A DNA stretch of 64,000 nt from VXYL01 sp965116345 (GCA_965116345.1 OZ220680.1:3906001-3970000), one strand, 5' to 3'; shown: positions 1 to 9,603, counted from the stretch's first letter. The notes: generated from the sequence alone by a model not told the origin. A program made the numbers and translations.

Positions 1-188
1 ACAACGAATGGGGCACCGATCACTTCGGCTACACCTATCGCGGCGATCTCGCGGCGTTTTGCGAAGCGCTCCGCGCCAAGGGTGCCGAATTCTCCGTCGA
101 GCCGTGGGAGTTCTCGCCCGGAGGTCTGATCTGCTACCTGGCCGCTCCTGACGGCGTCAGCATCGAACTCGTCCAGGCACGCGGTTAG
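1..188 (+). CDS. VOC (glyoxalase/bleomycin-resistance) family protein, C-terminal part
   Basis: An open frame enters from the left edge and stops with TAG at 186-188; the N-terminus lies outside the window. The visible 61 residues contain an F-x-Y-x(3)-DL strand and a closing AAPDGVSIELVQ strand. That final segment, with a metal-ligand-like Glu near the C-terminus, is typical of vicinal-oxygen-chelate enzymes. The substrate cannot be inferred. It is followed 23 bases later by a CoA transferase on the same strand, so the two may be cotranscribed. Confidence 0.6.
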   Translation, partial: NEWGTDHFGYTYRGDLAAFCEALRAKGAEFSVEPWEFSPGGLICYLAAPDGVSIELVQARG

Positions 189-211
189 CCCGTGTCGCGG
201 ATCGCGGTTCG

Positions 212-1399
212 ATGACCCTGCCGCTGACGGGCCTGCGCATCGTCGCCGCCGAACATTGGGCGGCGGGACCGTACGCCAGCGGCTATCTCGCCGATCTCGG
301 CGCCGACGTGATCAAGATCGAGAGCCGGGCGCTCGGCGGTGACGCCTGCCGGGTCGGGGGACCCTACTTCCTAGGCGAGACCGACTCGCACGTCTTCCAG
401 GCGTTCAATCGCAACAAACGCTCGCTTACGCTCGACCTGAAGCACCCGGACGGTCAGGCCGTGCTGCACCGACTGGTGGCGACGGCGGATGCCTTCATGC
501 ACAACCTGCGGGGCGACCAGGCGGCGAAACTCGGCCTCACCTACGCCGACCTCGCGCCCGCCAACCCGAAGATCGTGTGCGCCCACATCTCGGCCTACGG
601 ACGCGAAGGGGAGCGTCGCGACTGGCCGGGTTTCGACTACCTCATGCAGGCCGAGGCGGGATTCTTCTTCCTGACCGGCGAGCCGGACGGGCCGCCCGCG
701 CGTTTCGGCCTGTCCATGATCGACTACATGACCGGCGCCACCACGTCGACGGCGGTTCTCGCCGGCATCCTCGGCGCCCGCGAGACCGGCAAGGGACGCG
801 ACGTCGACGTGACGCTGTTCGATGTCGCCATGTATCAGCTCACCTATCCCGGCGCCTGGTATCTCAACGAGGGTTTCGTCACCGATCGCGTCGCCCGGTC
901 GAGCCATCCCTACACGGTGCCCTCCCAGCTCTACCGCACCGCCGACGGTTGGATCATGGTCATGGCCCAGAACCCGCGCTTCTGGGAACTCTTCTGCGAC
1001 CTCATCGAGCGTGCCGACCTGAAAGCGGACCCGCGCTTCGCCGAGACCCAGGGCCGCTACGACAACCGCGACGCGCTGACCGGGGAACTCGACCGGCACC
1101 TCGGTTCGCGCAACACCGCCGACTGGATCGCGGTACTCGGCGGCCATGTTCCGTGTGCGCCGGTACACGACATCGCCCAGGCGCTGGACAGTCCGTTCTT
1201 CCGCGACCGCGACGGCGTCAAGACCGTGCCCCACGCCCGGCGCCCCGACTTCAAGCTGGTCGCGAGTCCTTTCCGCCTCGATGAACCGCTACCCAACGAA
1301 CCGGGGCCTGAGCTCGGCGAGCACACCGGCGAGATCCTGGCCGAACTTGGCTACGACGAACAGGAGATCGCCTCGTTGCGTGATGCAGATGTCGTGTAG
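212..1399 (+). CDS. CaiB/BaiF-family (class III) acyl-CoA transferase
   Basis: 395 residues, full length for the family. The N-terminal Rossmann part reads GLRIVAAEHWAAGPYASGYL and then LGADVIKIE. The middle has the FDYLMQAEAGFFFLTGEP segment, and the SMIDYMTG motif places the likely catalytic Asp at residue 171. Members move CoA between carboxylic acids; the actual acid is unknown here. A closely spaced secreted hydrolase and an ABC exporter follow on the same strand, but no catabolic partner genes are visible, so the pathway is open. Confidence 0.85.
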   Translation: MTLPLTGLRIVAAEHWAAGPYASGYLADLGADVIKIESRALGGDACRVGGPYFLGETDSHVFQAFNRNKRSLTLDLKHPDGQAVLHRLVATADAFMHNLRGDQAAKLGLTYADLAPANPKIVCAHISAYGREGERRDWPGFDYLMQAEAGFFFLTGEPDGPPARFGLSMIDYMTGATTSTAVLAGILGARETGKGRDVDVTLFDVAMYQLTYPGAWYLNEGFVTDRVARSSHPYTVPSQLYRTADGWIMVMAQNPRFWELFCDLIERADLKADPRFAETQGRYDNRDALTGELDRHLGSRNTADWIAVLGGHVPCAPVHDIAQALDSPFFRDRDGVKTVPHARRPDFKLVASPFRLDEPLPNEPGPELGEHTGEILAELGYDEQEIASLRDADVV

Positions 1400-1407
1400 G
1401 TGCGATC

Positions 1408-1452
1408 CCGTTGCGCCTGCTGCCGTTGCGCCTGCAGCCGTTGCGCCTGCAA
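1408..1452 (+). repeat. Three tandem 15-bp repeats at a gene start
   Basis: Three near-identical 15-bp units (CCGTTGCGCCTGCTG and variants differing only in the last two bases) run head to tail at 1408-1422, 1423-1437 and 1438-1452. The last unit shares its final A with the ATG of the following hydrolase. If translation began at the in-frame ATG at 1389 the units would encode a repeated PVAPAA-like peptide. Confidence 0.85.
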
Positions 1453-2899
1453 TGGAGCGCAGCCGCGCAACCTTGCCGATCCCGGCGCTCTTCATGGCGG
1501 CATCGATGCACGCGGCACCGATCGAACTGTCGCCCTGCGATCTCACCGCCAGCGAAGGCCGCCAAGAGGTCAACGCCCGATGCGGCACACTTGCGGTCGC
1601 GCTCGACCGTCGACGAGCCGATGGCGAGCAGATCGAACTCTTCGTCGCCGTCGTCGACGCCTTGACCGAGCAGGCCGAACCGGATCCGTTGTTCGTCATC
1701 GCCGGGGGGCCCGGCGACTCGTCAACCCGGTTCTACGCTGCTGCCGAAGGTGCCTTTTCGCGCATCCATCGCCGCCGCGACATCGTCCTGGTGGACCAGC
1801 GGGGTAGTGGTGCCTCGGCGCCGCTCGACTGCGACGCCCTCGATGAAGACCGGCTTGGCGAGCATGTCGACCTCGATGTCGTGGTCGGCTCGGCCGTCGA
1901 CTGCCTCGGGCAACTCGACCACGATCCGCGGTTCTTCACCACCAGCATCGCGGTTCGGGATCTCGACGAGGTCCGGGTGGCGCTTGGCTACGAGCGGGTA
2001 AATCTCTATGGCATCTCCTACGGCACACGCGTTGCGCAGCACTACCTGCGTCGCTACCCGGAACGCACCCGCAGCGTCATCCTGGACGGCGTCCTGTCTC
2101 CCGACATCCCGCTCGGTCCCGACATCGCGCTGGTGAGCCAGCAAGCCCTCGATGCGCTCTTCGACCGCTGCCGGGAGGACGTGGAGTGCCACGGCGCCTA
2201 CCCCGAGCTGCGCGCGCAGTTCGACGCCGTGCTCGGCCGCCTCGGGAATGCGCCTGTGGCAATCACCATCGACCACCCGCGGACGGGCGAGCCCACCGAG
2301 ACCATCGTCGACCTGTACACCTTTGTCGCAGTGGTCCGTCTGCTCGTCTATTCACCGCGCACCGCGAGCGTGTTGCCGGCGTTGGTGGAGTCGGCCTACG
2401 CCCGCGACTACCGGCCCCTGGCGTCCCACGCGCTGTTCGTCGCCCAGAGCGTGGAGAACCTGGCCCCGGGGCTCAACTACGCGGTGGCGTGCACCGAGGA
2501 CGCCCCCTACATGGGGGATGTGGACTTCGATGCCTTGGCGGCGACGTACATGGGCACGACTTTCGTCGAAGCCCTGGACGGCGTGTGCGAGCGGTGGCCG
2601 ACCGGCTTCATGGATGAGGATCTCCGCGAATTGGTCGAAACCGACGTTCCGGTCCTGCTGCTGAGCGGTGAGCTGGACCCCATCACGCCGCCGCGGTACG
2701 CCTCCGCCGCGGCGAACCGAATGACCAACATGATCGAGGTCGTGGGCCGCGGCCAGGGCCACGGCATGCTCACCGTGGCTTGCGCCCAGCGGTTGATGGC
2801 GAAATTCGTCGACAGCCCCGTTGTCGGCGAACTCGATCTGGGTTGCGTGGATCGGATCCGGCCGTTCCCCCTGTTCACCTCGCCCATGGGCCCTGCACC

Positions 2900-2903
<4 letters not shown>
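1452..2903 (+). CDS. Secreted alpha/beta hydrolase with TAP-like C-terminal domain (putative tripeptidyl/proline-type peptidase)
   Basis: 483 residues from the ATG at 1452, chosen because it is followed by a short hydrophobic signal-like stretch ending in AAP. The core has the oxyanion segment IAGGPGDS, VDQRGSGAS, the nucleophile elbow GISYGT (Ser189), a C-terminal LLLSGELDPITPP segment carrying the acid, and GQGHG carrying the His. This is the layout of TAP-like exopeptidases, which act outside the cytoplasm. In-frame ATGs at 1383 and 1389 are alternative starts that would overlap the CoA transferase. Its TGA overlaps the GTG of the next gene, implying coupling. Confidence 0.82.
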
Positions 2904-3633
<730 letters not shown>

Positions 3634-3637
<4 letters not shown>

Positions 3638-3833
3638 TGTCCCGTCAACCCTCAAATGCCGCGTCAGCGCGGGCGCGCCCTTCGGGTGGCCGCCGGAGCG
3701 CCCCTCGCCCCCGTCGCTTTGCGACGGATCGTTGCAGACGCTCGACGTACCCCGGTACGACTTCGCGCCTGCGCCTTGCGAGGAACGCTCCGGCGACCAC
3801 TGACGCGACATTTGAGGGTTGACGGGACCCTAG
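3634..3833. mobile_element. 200-bp inverted-repeat element with CTAG ends (MITE-like)
   Basis: The left end at 3634-3669 begins CTAGTGTCCCGTCAACCC. A near-perfect reverse complement closes the element at 3799-3833 and again ends in CTAG. Inner palindromes include CCGTCGC-ttt-GCGACGG (3711-3727) and CGTACC-cc-GGTACG (3746-3759). No plausible protein is encoded. The left-end sequence recurs at 41606-41641, so it is a dispersed repeat. CTAG at both borders would suit a 4-bp target duplication as made by IS5-group transposases, but no transposase is in the window. The element separates the two subunits of the ABC exporter. Confidence 0.85.
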
Positions 3834-3850
3834 CGTCCGACGGCTGGCCC

Positions 3851-5032
3851 ATGCGCAGTATCGGCACCGTCTTCCGCAAGGAAGTCCTGGAGGGCTTGCG
3901 CGACCGGCGCGCGATGATCACCGCGCTGCTGTTCGGTCCGATGTTCGGCCCGATTCTGTTCGCGGGCTTCACCAACTACGCCGTCAGCATCCAGCTCGAC
4001 GAAGCCGAGAAGTCCATCGAGGTTTCCGTGGTTGGCGGTGCCGAAGCCGCCAATCTGATGACCCATCTGCATCGCCGCCTGATCGACGTCGACCACGAGG
4101 CGTTCGCCGACCTCGACGCTTTGCGCGAGTCGGTCCGGCGCGGCGACACCGACGTCGGTCTCGTCGTGGATGCCGGGTTCGGGGCGGCGCTCCGCGCCGG
4201 CTCGCCGGCCCGGTTGTGGATCGTCACCGACGTGTCGAACAACACCACCCGGTCTGCCGCTTCGCGGCTGCGTTCGGCACTTGCCGAATACGGGTCGATC
4301 ATCGGCACCCACCGCCTGCAGTTGCGCGGCATCGACCCGACCGTCGCGCATCCCATCGCGGTGCTGACCGAAGACGTCTCGACGCCTTCGGGACGCGCCA
4401 TCCTGCTGCTCGGCATGATGACCTACTTCCTGCTGTTCGCGACGCTCATCGGCGGCACCCAGGTGGCCATCGACACCACGGCCGGGGAGCGTGAACGGGG
4501 ATCGCTGGAGCCGCTGCTGACGCTGCCGGTGGCCCGCGCAAGCGTCGTCTGGGGCAAGCTCTCGGCGACCTTCTTCTTCATGGCGGTTTCCCTCGGCGTG
4601 TCCATCGTCGCGTTCGCCATCGCGGTGCGTTTCCTGCCGTTGGCGAAGCTCGGCATGACGGCGAACTTCACGCCCGAAGTGTGTGCCGTCATGTACATCG
4701 TCATGTTGCCGTTCGCGGCGCTCGGCGCCGGCGTCGTGACCATCGTCGCGTCCTACACCAAGTCCTTCCGTGAAGCCCAGACCTACACCGGCCTGGCGAT
4801 GGTGGCGCCGACCTTGCCCATCGTCGTGGTGCTGCTGAACCCTGTCCAGGCGAGTTTGGGTTCGATGCTGGTGCCGAGCCTATCCCAGCACCTGCTGGTG
4901 ACGGAGCTGGTGAAGGGAGGGGGCGTGGAGCCGTTGCACATCCTGGTCTCGGCCTCGGCGACGGTTGCCGTCGGCGTCTTGTGCGGTCTCGCCACGGTGC
5001 GGCGCTACGGCAGCGAGCGGCTCCTGGTCTAA
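3851..5032 (+). CDS. ABC-2 type permease, NatB-like
   Basis: 393 residues from ATG 3851. The frame extends upstream through the repeat element, but that part is not protein-like. Layout: a cytoplasmic FRKEVLEGLRDRR start, one membrane segment, a roughly 150-residue extracytoplasmic domain, then about five C-terminal membrane segments with the TAGERERGSLEPLLTLPV loop characteristic of this family. It should form the channel for the upstream ATPase. The Shine-Dalgarno is poor, so expression may depend on sequence contributed by the inserted element. Confidence 0.85.
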   Translation: MRSIGTVFRKEVLEGLRDRRAMITALLFGPMFGPILFAGFTNYAVSIQLDEAEKSIEVSVVGGAEAANLMTHLHRRLIDVDHEAFADLDALRESVRRGDTDVGLVVDAGFGAALRAGSPARLWIVTDVSNNTTRSAASRLRSALAEYGSIIGTHRLQLRGIDPTVAHPIAVLTEDVSTPSGRAILLLGMMTYFLLFATLIGGTQVAIDTTAGERERGSLEPLLTLPVARASVVWGKLSATFFFMAVSLGVSIVAFAIAVRFLPLAKLGMTANFTPEVCAVMYIVMLPFAALGAGVVTIVASYTKSFREAQTYTGLAMVAPTLPIVVVLLNPVQASLGSMLVPSLSQHLLVTELVKGGGVEPLHILVSASATVAVGVLCGLATVRRYGSERLLV

Positions 5033-5034
5033 CT

Positions 5035-5065
5035 CCAGGGAAGGCCTGAATGAGACCTTTCTGGT
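5035..5065. repeat. Degenerate copy of the CTAGGGAAGGTCT palindrome; possible bidirectional terminator
   Basis: CCAGGGAAGGCCTGAATGAG and the following ACCTTTCTGG form an imperfect hairpin. It resembles the perfect palindrome at 30611-30646 with several substitutions. It fills the 45-bp gap between the stop codons of two convergent genes. Confidence 0.5.
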
Positions 5066-5077
5066 CGTTGGATCGCT

Positions 5078-5959
5078 CTACGGTCCCAAGGCGGTGAGTT
5101 CGCGCTCCGCGGTCCGTTGACGAGCATCGCGGGCGAGGTCCAATGGCGTCCGCCCGGCATCGTTCCGGGCATCGGCGTCCGCGCCCGCCTCGATGAGCGC
5201 GCGAATCGCTGCGCGACCCGCGCCGCGGGCGGCGACGAGGTGTAGAGGTGTCCTGCCCGTGGCATCCCGCACGTTGGGGTCGGCGCCGTGAGCGAGCAGC
5301 AGCCGCACCTTGACGCCGTGACCGTGGTTCGCGTCGTGGTGGAGCAACGTGCGCACGCCTGCACCCTCGTCGATGTTCCAGCCGTGTTCGACCAGCAGCG
5401 GGACGAGGGTGGGCATGTTGGCGGACGGCATGAACTTGAGCGGTCCGCGGTTCGGATCGGCGCCGCGGCGCAGTAGGAATCGCACGTCCCGGACGCTGCC
5501 GAAGCGGAGTTTCATGGCCAGTGGAGTCTCGCCGTTGAAGTGCACGGTGGTCTGTGCATCGATATCGGCACCGGCGTCGAGCAGGAGTTCGGCCACCGTC
5601 GTGGACTGCCAGTGGTGGATCGGTTGGGCGATACCGCGGCCGGCGGTGAACGGTGCGGAGCCCAAGGCCGGGTCGTCCCTCAATCGGGCTCGGACGACAT
5701 CCACCTGGTCCGCGAGCAGGCAATCCCGAAAAGAACGCACCGCTTGCGCAATGAGCAGGTCGGCGATCGCCAGGTGTGCCGCCTGGTAGCAGTGCCCGTC
5801 GTTGCCATCGACGAAGGCGGCGAGCAGGGGGTGAACCTGGTAGTCGGTTCTCGACGACAGCTCCGGCTCGCGGGCGATGAGCGCGCGGGCGGCATCGATG
5901 TCACCGGCCCTGAAGGCGGCGAGGAAGCCGTCTGCGGGATGCACCCTTGGTTCCGTCAC
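5078..5959 (-). CDS. Ankyrin-repeat protein
   Basis: 293 residues, no signal peptide. Ankyrin units are visible as TPLAMKLRFGSVRDVRFLLRRGADPN, then LLLAHGADPNVRDATGRTPLHLVAARG and ALIEAGADADARNDAGRTPLDLARDA (each quoted in part). The N-terminal half contains more degenerate units around LAAFRAGDIDAARALIA. Ankyrin arrays bind other proteins; no enzymatic domain is present. It is divergent from the DUF2235 hydrolase gene, 78 bp apart, so the two probably share a control region. A regulatory or immunity-type partnership is possible but unproven. Confidence 0.85.
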   Translation of the reverse strand: MTEPRVHPADGFLAAFRAGDIDAARALIAREPELSSRTDYQVHPLLAAFVDGNDGHCYQAAHLAIADLLIAQAVRSFRDCLLADQVDVVRARLRDDPALGSAPFTAGRGIAQPIHHWQSTTVAELLLDAGADIDAQTTVHFNGETPLAMKLRFGSVRDVRFLLRRGADPNRGPLKFMPSANMPTLVPLLVEHGWNIDEGAGVRTLLHHDANHGHGVKVRLLLAHGADPNVRDATGRTPLHLVAARGAGRAAIRALIEAGADADARNDAGRTPLDLARDARQRTAERELTALGP

Positions 5960-6023
5960 GTCGGCTGCTGAGATGATACTGTCGACAACTGCGCTACGAA
6001 CGGCGCATCAACTCGTCAGCCGG

Positions 6024-6031
6024 AAGGAGGT
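6024..6031 (+). promoter_or_regulatory. Full-consensus Shine-Dalgarno AAGGAGGT
   Basis: AAGGAGGT ends six bases before the ATG at 6038. It fixes the start of the DUF2235 gene and predicts strong translation initiation, unlike most starts in this window. Confidence 0.8.
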
Positions 6032-6037
6032 AGTCGG

Positions 6038-7567
6038 ATGGCCAGTGGACTCATGCCCCCACCCAAACGCCTCGTCGTATGTTGCGACGGCACCTGGAAC
6101 ACCCCGGAGATGGACAGCCCGACGAATGTCGTCCGGCTCGCCGGCAACGTCCTGCCTAGGGACGAGAGCGGTGGGTTGCAGGTGTTGTACTACGACGAGG
6201 GCGTGGGCACCGGCGGCTGGATGGACCGCATCGTCGGCGGCGCGTTCGGCGAAGGCCTCGACACCAATGTCCGCGAGGCCTACCGCTTCATCGCCAACAA
6301 TCACGCCGAGGGCGATGAAATCTATCTGTTCGGGTTCAGCCGCGGGGCGTACACGGTCAGGAGCCTCGCCGGCATGATCGGCTACGCCGGGCTGCTCGGC
6401 AGAAGCCAGATGGGGTCGGTGGGAAGGGCGTACGAACTCTACCGCAAGGGGAAGTCCGCCGACGGGGAAGCTGCGCGGGCGTTTCGCGCCTCCCACGGCA
6501 CGAGCGTGCCGCCCATCGCGCTGCTGGGATGCTGGGACACGGTCGGCGCCTTGGGTATCCCCGACAAGATGCCCGGAATCCCGTTGGACAAGGCGTTCAC
6601 CGACCGCTACCGGTGGCTCGACTTCAATCTCGGCAAGCACGTGCAGGCGGCGCTTCACGCGGTTGCCATCGACGAGCGACGGGAGGAGTTCGAGCACACG
6701 CCCATGTTCAAAGGATCGCCCGATCAGGTGCTGCGCGAGGTCTGGTTCGCGGGCGACCACGGCTGCGTCGGCGGAGGGACCGAACACAAGGAACCCCTGT
6801 CGCGCATCGCCCTCGAGTGGATGCTCGAGCAGATCGCCGAACTCGGCCTCGGTCTGGCCGTCACGGATTTCGACGGGCTCCTCGGCGTCGACCACAACAC
6901 CTACTTCAGCCGCGACCGGAACCCGATCTATGGGCGCGGGCATCGGGACCTGGGAACCGCGCCGGTATTCCACGAATCCGCCATCCGCCGCTACCTCGAT
7001 CTGCCGCACTACCGCGAGAGCTTGGCAGCGAGCCAACGAGCCCCGCTCGACCAGGCGGCGAGGCACGGGACCGGCACGTTGAACCTCGTGTCCTGCGCCG
7101 AACTCGGTGTCGGCGAAACCGCTCACGCGATCGTGCATGCTCGCGAACATCGCAACGACACCGGGATCGATCTCGTCAACGGCGCTCGGTACCGGGTGTC
7201 GGTCGCACCCACCCAACGCTGGCGTGACGGCAACCTGCCGCCGTGCGACGCCGCCGGTTGGCGCGTCGACGATGCACCGGTCGAGGAGGCTCTCGGTCGG
7301 CTCGGCAAACTGACCCGAGGGATGATCCGCGCGTTCGAGGGAAGCCGGGTCGCGCCGGCGGCGGAGTGGTTCGAACTCACCGTCACCGTAAGCGGTGCCG
7401 ACGACAAGGAATACATCGTGCCGATCGGGCTCGGCGCGGAGTTTGAAGCGCCGTTCGACGGTCGCCTCATGGCGCTTGCCAACGACCTTGAGTCCGACGT
7501 GCCCCTGATGGACCGGTACGGCAACAACAAGGGCTGGCTGGTCGTCGAGGTTACCCGCACGGCCTGA
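6038..7567 (+). CDS. DUF2235 alpha/beta hydrolase (Tle1-like phospholipase fold) with C-terminal beta domain
   Basis: 509 residues. Residues 10-22 (RLVVCCDGTWNTP) and the nucleophile elbow GFSRGA (Ser101) are diagnostic of DUF2235. Further conserved pieces are CWDTVGALG (about 165-173) and WFAGDHGCVGGG with His241. Family members include type VI secretion phospholipase effectors (Tle1), but many are stand-alone and uncharacterised. The last 150 residues look like a separate beta-sandwich ending in MDRYGNNKGWLVVEV, reminiscent of PA-IL-type lectin domains. No signal peptide or VgrG/Hcp neighbour is seen. Confidence 0.85.
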   Translation: MASGLMPPPKRLVVCCDGTWNTPEMDSPTNVVRLAGNVLPRDESGGLQVLYYDEGVGTGGWMDRIVGGAFGEGLDTNVREAYRFIANNHAEGDEIYLFGFSRGAYTVRSLAGMIGYAGLLGRSQMGSVGRAYELYRKGKSADGEAARAFRASHGTSVPPIALLGCWDTVGALGIPDKMPGIPLDKAFTDRYRWLDFNLGKHVQAALHAVAIDERREEFEHTPMFKGSPDQVLREVWFAGDHGCVGGGTEHKEPLSRIALEWMLEQIAELGLGLAVTDFDGLLGVDHNTYFSRDRNPIYGRGHRDLGTAPVFHESAIRRYLDLPHYRESLAASQRAPLDQAARHGTGTLNLVSCAELGVGETAHAIVHAREHRNDTGIDLVNGARYRVSVAPTQRWRDGNLPPCDAAGWRVDDAPVEEALGRLGKLTRGMIRAFEGSRVAPAAEWFELTVTVSGADDKEYIVPIGLGAEFEAPFDGRLMALANDLESDVPLMDRYGNNKGWLVVEVTRTA

Positions 7568-7616
7568 GCTGTCGATGGCTGCAGGTTCGGGATACCCGCC
7601 AAGCCATTGTTTCAAT

Positions 7617-7693
7617 TGGTCGGAGTGGCCGGACTTGAACCGGCGGCCCCCGCCTCCCGAAGACGGTGCTCTACCAGACTGAGCTACACTCCG
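7617..7693 (-). tRNA. tRNA-Pro (anticodon CGG), CCA encoded
   Basis: Read on the minus strand, the acceptor CGGAGTG pairs with CACTCCG. The D-arm is GCTC/GAGC, the anticodon arm is CCGTC-TTCGGGA-GGCGG with CGG at 34-36, and the T-arm is GCCGG-TTCAAGT-CCGGC. The discriminator is A and a genomic CCA follows. All arms pair. Confidence 0.96.
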
Positions 7694-8282
7694 AAGGGTG
7701 ACGAAATGACATGTGTGACCATTCCCGGGACGAGCATTGTAGGCGCGAAGCAGGCTGTACGCCACAGTCGCTACCAAGTCGCTACCGCTGCGCGGTCGAC
7801 GTTAGCGACGCCGACTCTCGGGGCCTACGCCGTCGCCGTGATGAAGCGATTGCGCTGCTCGCCGGCTTCGATGGTGTTGTTCGGCGACAGGCTGTGCCTC
7901 GCCGTGGATGTTCACGAACAGGTGGACACGAACGGACTCGATCCGGCGTTTCGTGAACAGAGGTTGTAGCTTTCGACCCATCACGATTCGTGTGCCGGTC
8001 CAACCCTGTCTGCGGCGAAGGCTCTCTGGATTGACCCCGCCGCCTGCAGGTTCGCTTCATGGTACTTTCGGCCGATGCAGTGCAACGAAGCAGTTGGGTC
8101 GACACTTGTCGTCCGCGCCCAAGTGGTTGTGGCTCGCAGACGTCCGACGCTGCGCCCACACACCATCGTGAACGAGGGCTGCACGCTGGCGTCGCATAGA
8201 CGGTCCAAAGAACCGGATCCAGCTTCAATTGGGTCGATCTGCCGTTGACCCGCAACCCCGTAGGCCAAAGGGTTCGTGTCGG
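7694..8282. other. Gene-free stretch between tRNA-Pro and the polysaccharide locus
   Basis: About 590 bp. Open frames on both strands exist but their translations are rich in Arg, Ser and Pro and have no recognisable motif. A 10-base direct repeat AGTCGCTACC occurs at 7767-7776 and 7780-7789. I see no IS end, tRNA or leader. It may hold the promoter of the polysaccharide operon or an eroded gene. Confidence 0.5.
7736..7741 (-). promoter_or_regulatory. Possible -10 box for tRNA-Pro
   Basis: On the minus strand TACAAT lies about 43 bp before the tRNA 5' end. A weak TGGCGT is 17 bp further upstream. The -10 is good and the -35 poor, so this is a tentative promoter. Confidence 0.4.
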
Positions 8283-9596
8283 GTGATTCTTCCGACGTTA
8301 GCGGGCGCCGACGACTCCCACCGCCGCATCACGCGCCAGACACTATGGATGGGGGCCGTAAACGTAGCCGAGGTGCTGGGGGCGCTGGTCCATGTCGTCG
8401 TTGCAGCGCGGCTCCTCGGACTGGAAGGCTACGGGGCACTAGCGATCATCGTCGCCACCGCCACGCTCATCCATGGGGTCATCGCCATTCCGGGCGGCGA
8501 CACGGTGACGACTTTTGCGACCCGCAGTATCACCGATGGACGACCCCACGAGGCAGCGTCGATCCTGCGGTTCGCAGTAGTCGTATCCTTCGGCCTGTCG
8601 CTCGTCGCCTATGGAACGATTGCCGTGCTGACGCTGACGGCAAGTGGGCTGTTGAAGGTCAATGACGCGCACACCAATGCGATGCTGCTCTACGGCATCG
8701 TCGGCGTTCTGCTGGCGACGAGGTCAGAAACGCTTGCCGTATTGAGGCTCGCGGATCGGCTGCGCGCGAACCTCGTGGTTTCGGTGGCGGATAATGGGAC
8801 GCGAGTCGCGGTGCTCGTGGCAGCCTGGTTTGTCGGGGGCGACTTGCTGATGGTCGTTTTCGCTACCGTGGCGGGTGCGGCGGTGGGAACGGCGGGAATG
8901 CTCCTAGTAGCGGCGATGTCCACCAGTCGAGCGGGCTTCCCTAGTCTATTTCGTTCGCTATCGATTCGAGTGCCGAGCGACGTGATAGGGTTTCACGTTG
9001 GTACTTACGGGAGGACGACCATTGGGGTCACGACGTTGAACGTGGACACCATCCTCGTGGCACAGATGGCGGGTGCTGCCGATGTCGGTCTTTACCGAGC
9101 GGCACGGCAGATCATGGACATGACGAGGCGCCCGTTCCATCTGATCCGCACGAGTGCTCAGCCGGAAATGAGCCGGCTTTGGTACTCGCGTCAAGGGGCG
9201 GCGTTGCGCGCGACTCTGCTTCGTTTTGCGACCTACTCGGTGATCTTGGCCGTTACGGGCTTTGCGGTCCTCGCGATCTTCCGGGAACCGATCACGGTCC
9301 TTGTTCTCGGTTCTGACTTCGTGGAAGTTGCTCCGCTTTTGCTTATCCTGATTCCGGGTGCGTTCATGGCGAGCGCGTCAGTATTCGGCGGACTGCCGCT
9401 GGCAACCGGCCGGAGTTGGCCCTCGATCGCCTCCCAGCTTACCGGCCTTGTCGTTTCCATTGCCGCCATCATGTGGCTGGTCCCGGTCTACTTCTCGGAG
9501 GGAGCTGCATGGGCGAGAACCGCGTCGTCCATTGCGGCGGTGGTCATACTCATGCCATTCGTTGTCGGAATCTGGCGGCGCAGCCACTGGATCTGA
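8283..9596 (+). CDS. wzx: Polysaccharide flippase, Wzx-like (MATE/MOP superfamily)
   Basis: 437 residues from the GTG at 8283; a TTG at 8229 is an alternative. The N-terminus has LWMGAVNVAEVLGALVHVVV, then EGYGALAIIVA, as in oligosaccharide flippases of the MurJ/Wzx type. There are about 12 to 14 hydrophobic segments. In Wzx/Wzy systems this protein moves undecaprenyl-linked repeat units across the inner membrane. It opens a run of same-strand glycosyltransferase genes with 4-base overlaps. Codon use and A/T at third positions look higher than in the flanking housekeeping genes. Confidence 0.83.
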   Translation: MILPTLAGADDSHRRITRQTLWMGAVNVAEVLGALVHVVVAARLLGLEGYGALAIIVATATLIHGVIAIPGGDTVTTFATRSITDGRPHEAASILRFAVVVSFGLSLVAYGTIAVLTLTASGLLKVNDAHTNAMLLYGIVGVLLATRSETLAVLRLADRLRANLVVSVADNGTRVAVLVAAWFVGGDLLMVVFATVAGAAVGTAGMLLVAAMSTSRAGFPSLFRSLSIRVPSDVIGFHVGTYGRTTIGVTTLNVDTILVAQMAGAADVGLYRAARQIMDMTRRPFHLIRTSAQPEMSRLWYSRQGAALRATLLRFATYSVILAVTGFAVLAIFREPITVLVLGSDFVEVAPLLLILIPGAFMASASVFGGLPLATGRSWPSIASQLTGLVVSIAAIMWLVPVYFSEGAAWARTASSIAAVVILMPFVVGIWRRSHWI

Positions 9597-9603
9597 GCAA
9601 GTC

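Noticed and set aside
3656..3850. Extended N-terminus of the NatB-like permease through the repeat element
   Set aside because: The frame is open only by chance across the repeat; residues are Arg/Pro/Ala-rich and the family start is at 3851.
6008..7777. 589-codon frame antisense to the DUF2235 gene
   Set aside because: It runs through the tRNA and mirrors the DUF2235 codons; no motif.
7617..8282. tRNA-Pro as the attachment site of the polysaccharide region
   Set aside because: Islands insert at tRNA 3' ends. Here the 3' end faces lower coordinates, away from the polysaccharide genes, and there is no integrase or duplicated tRNA end.
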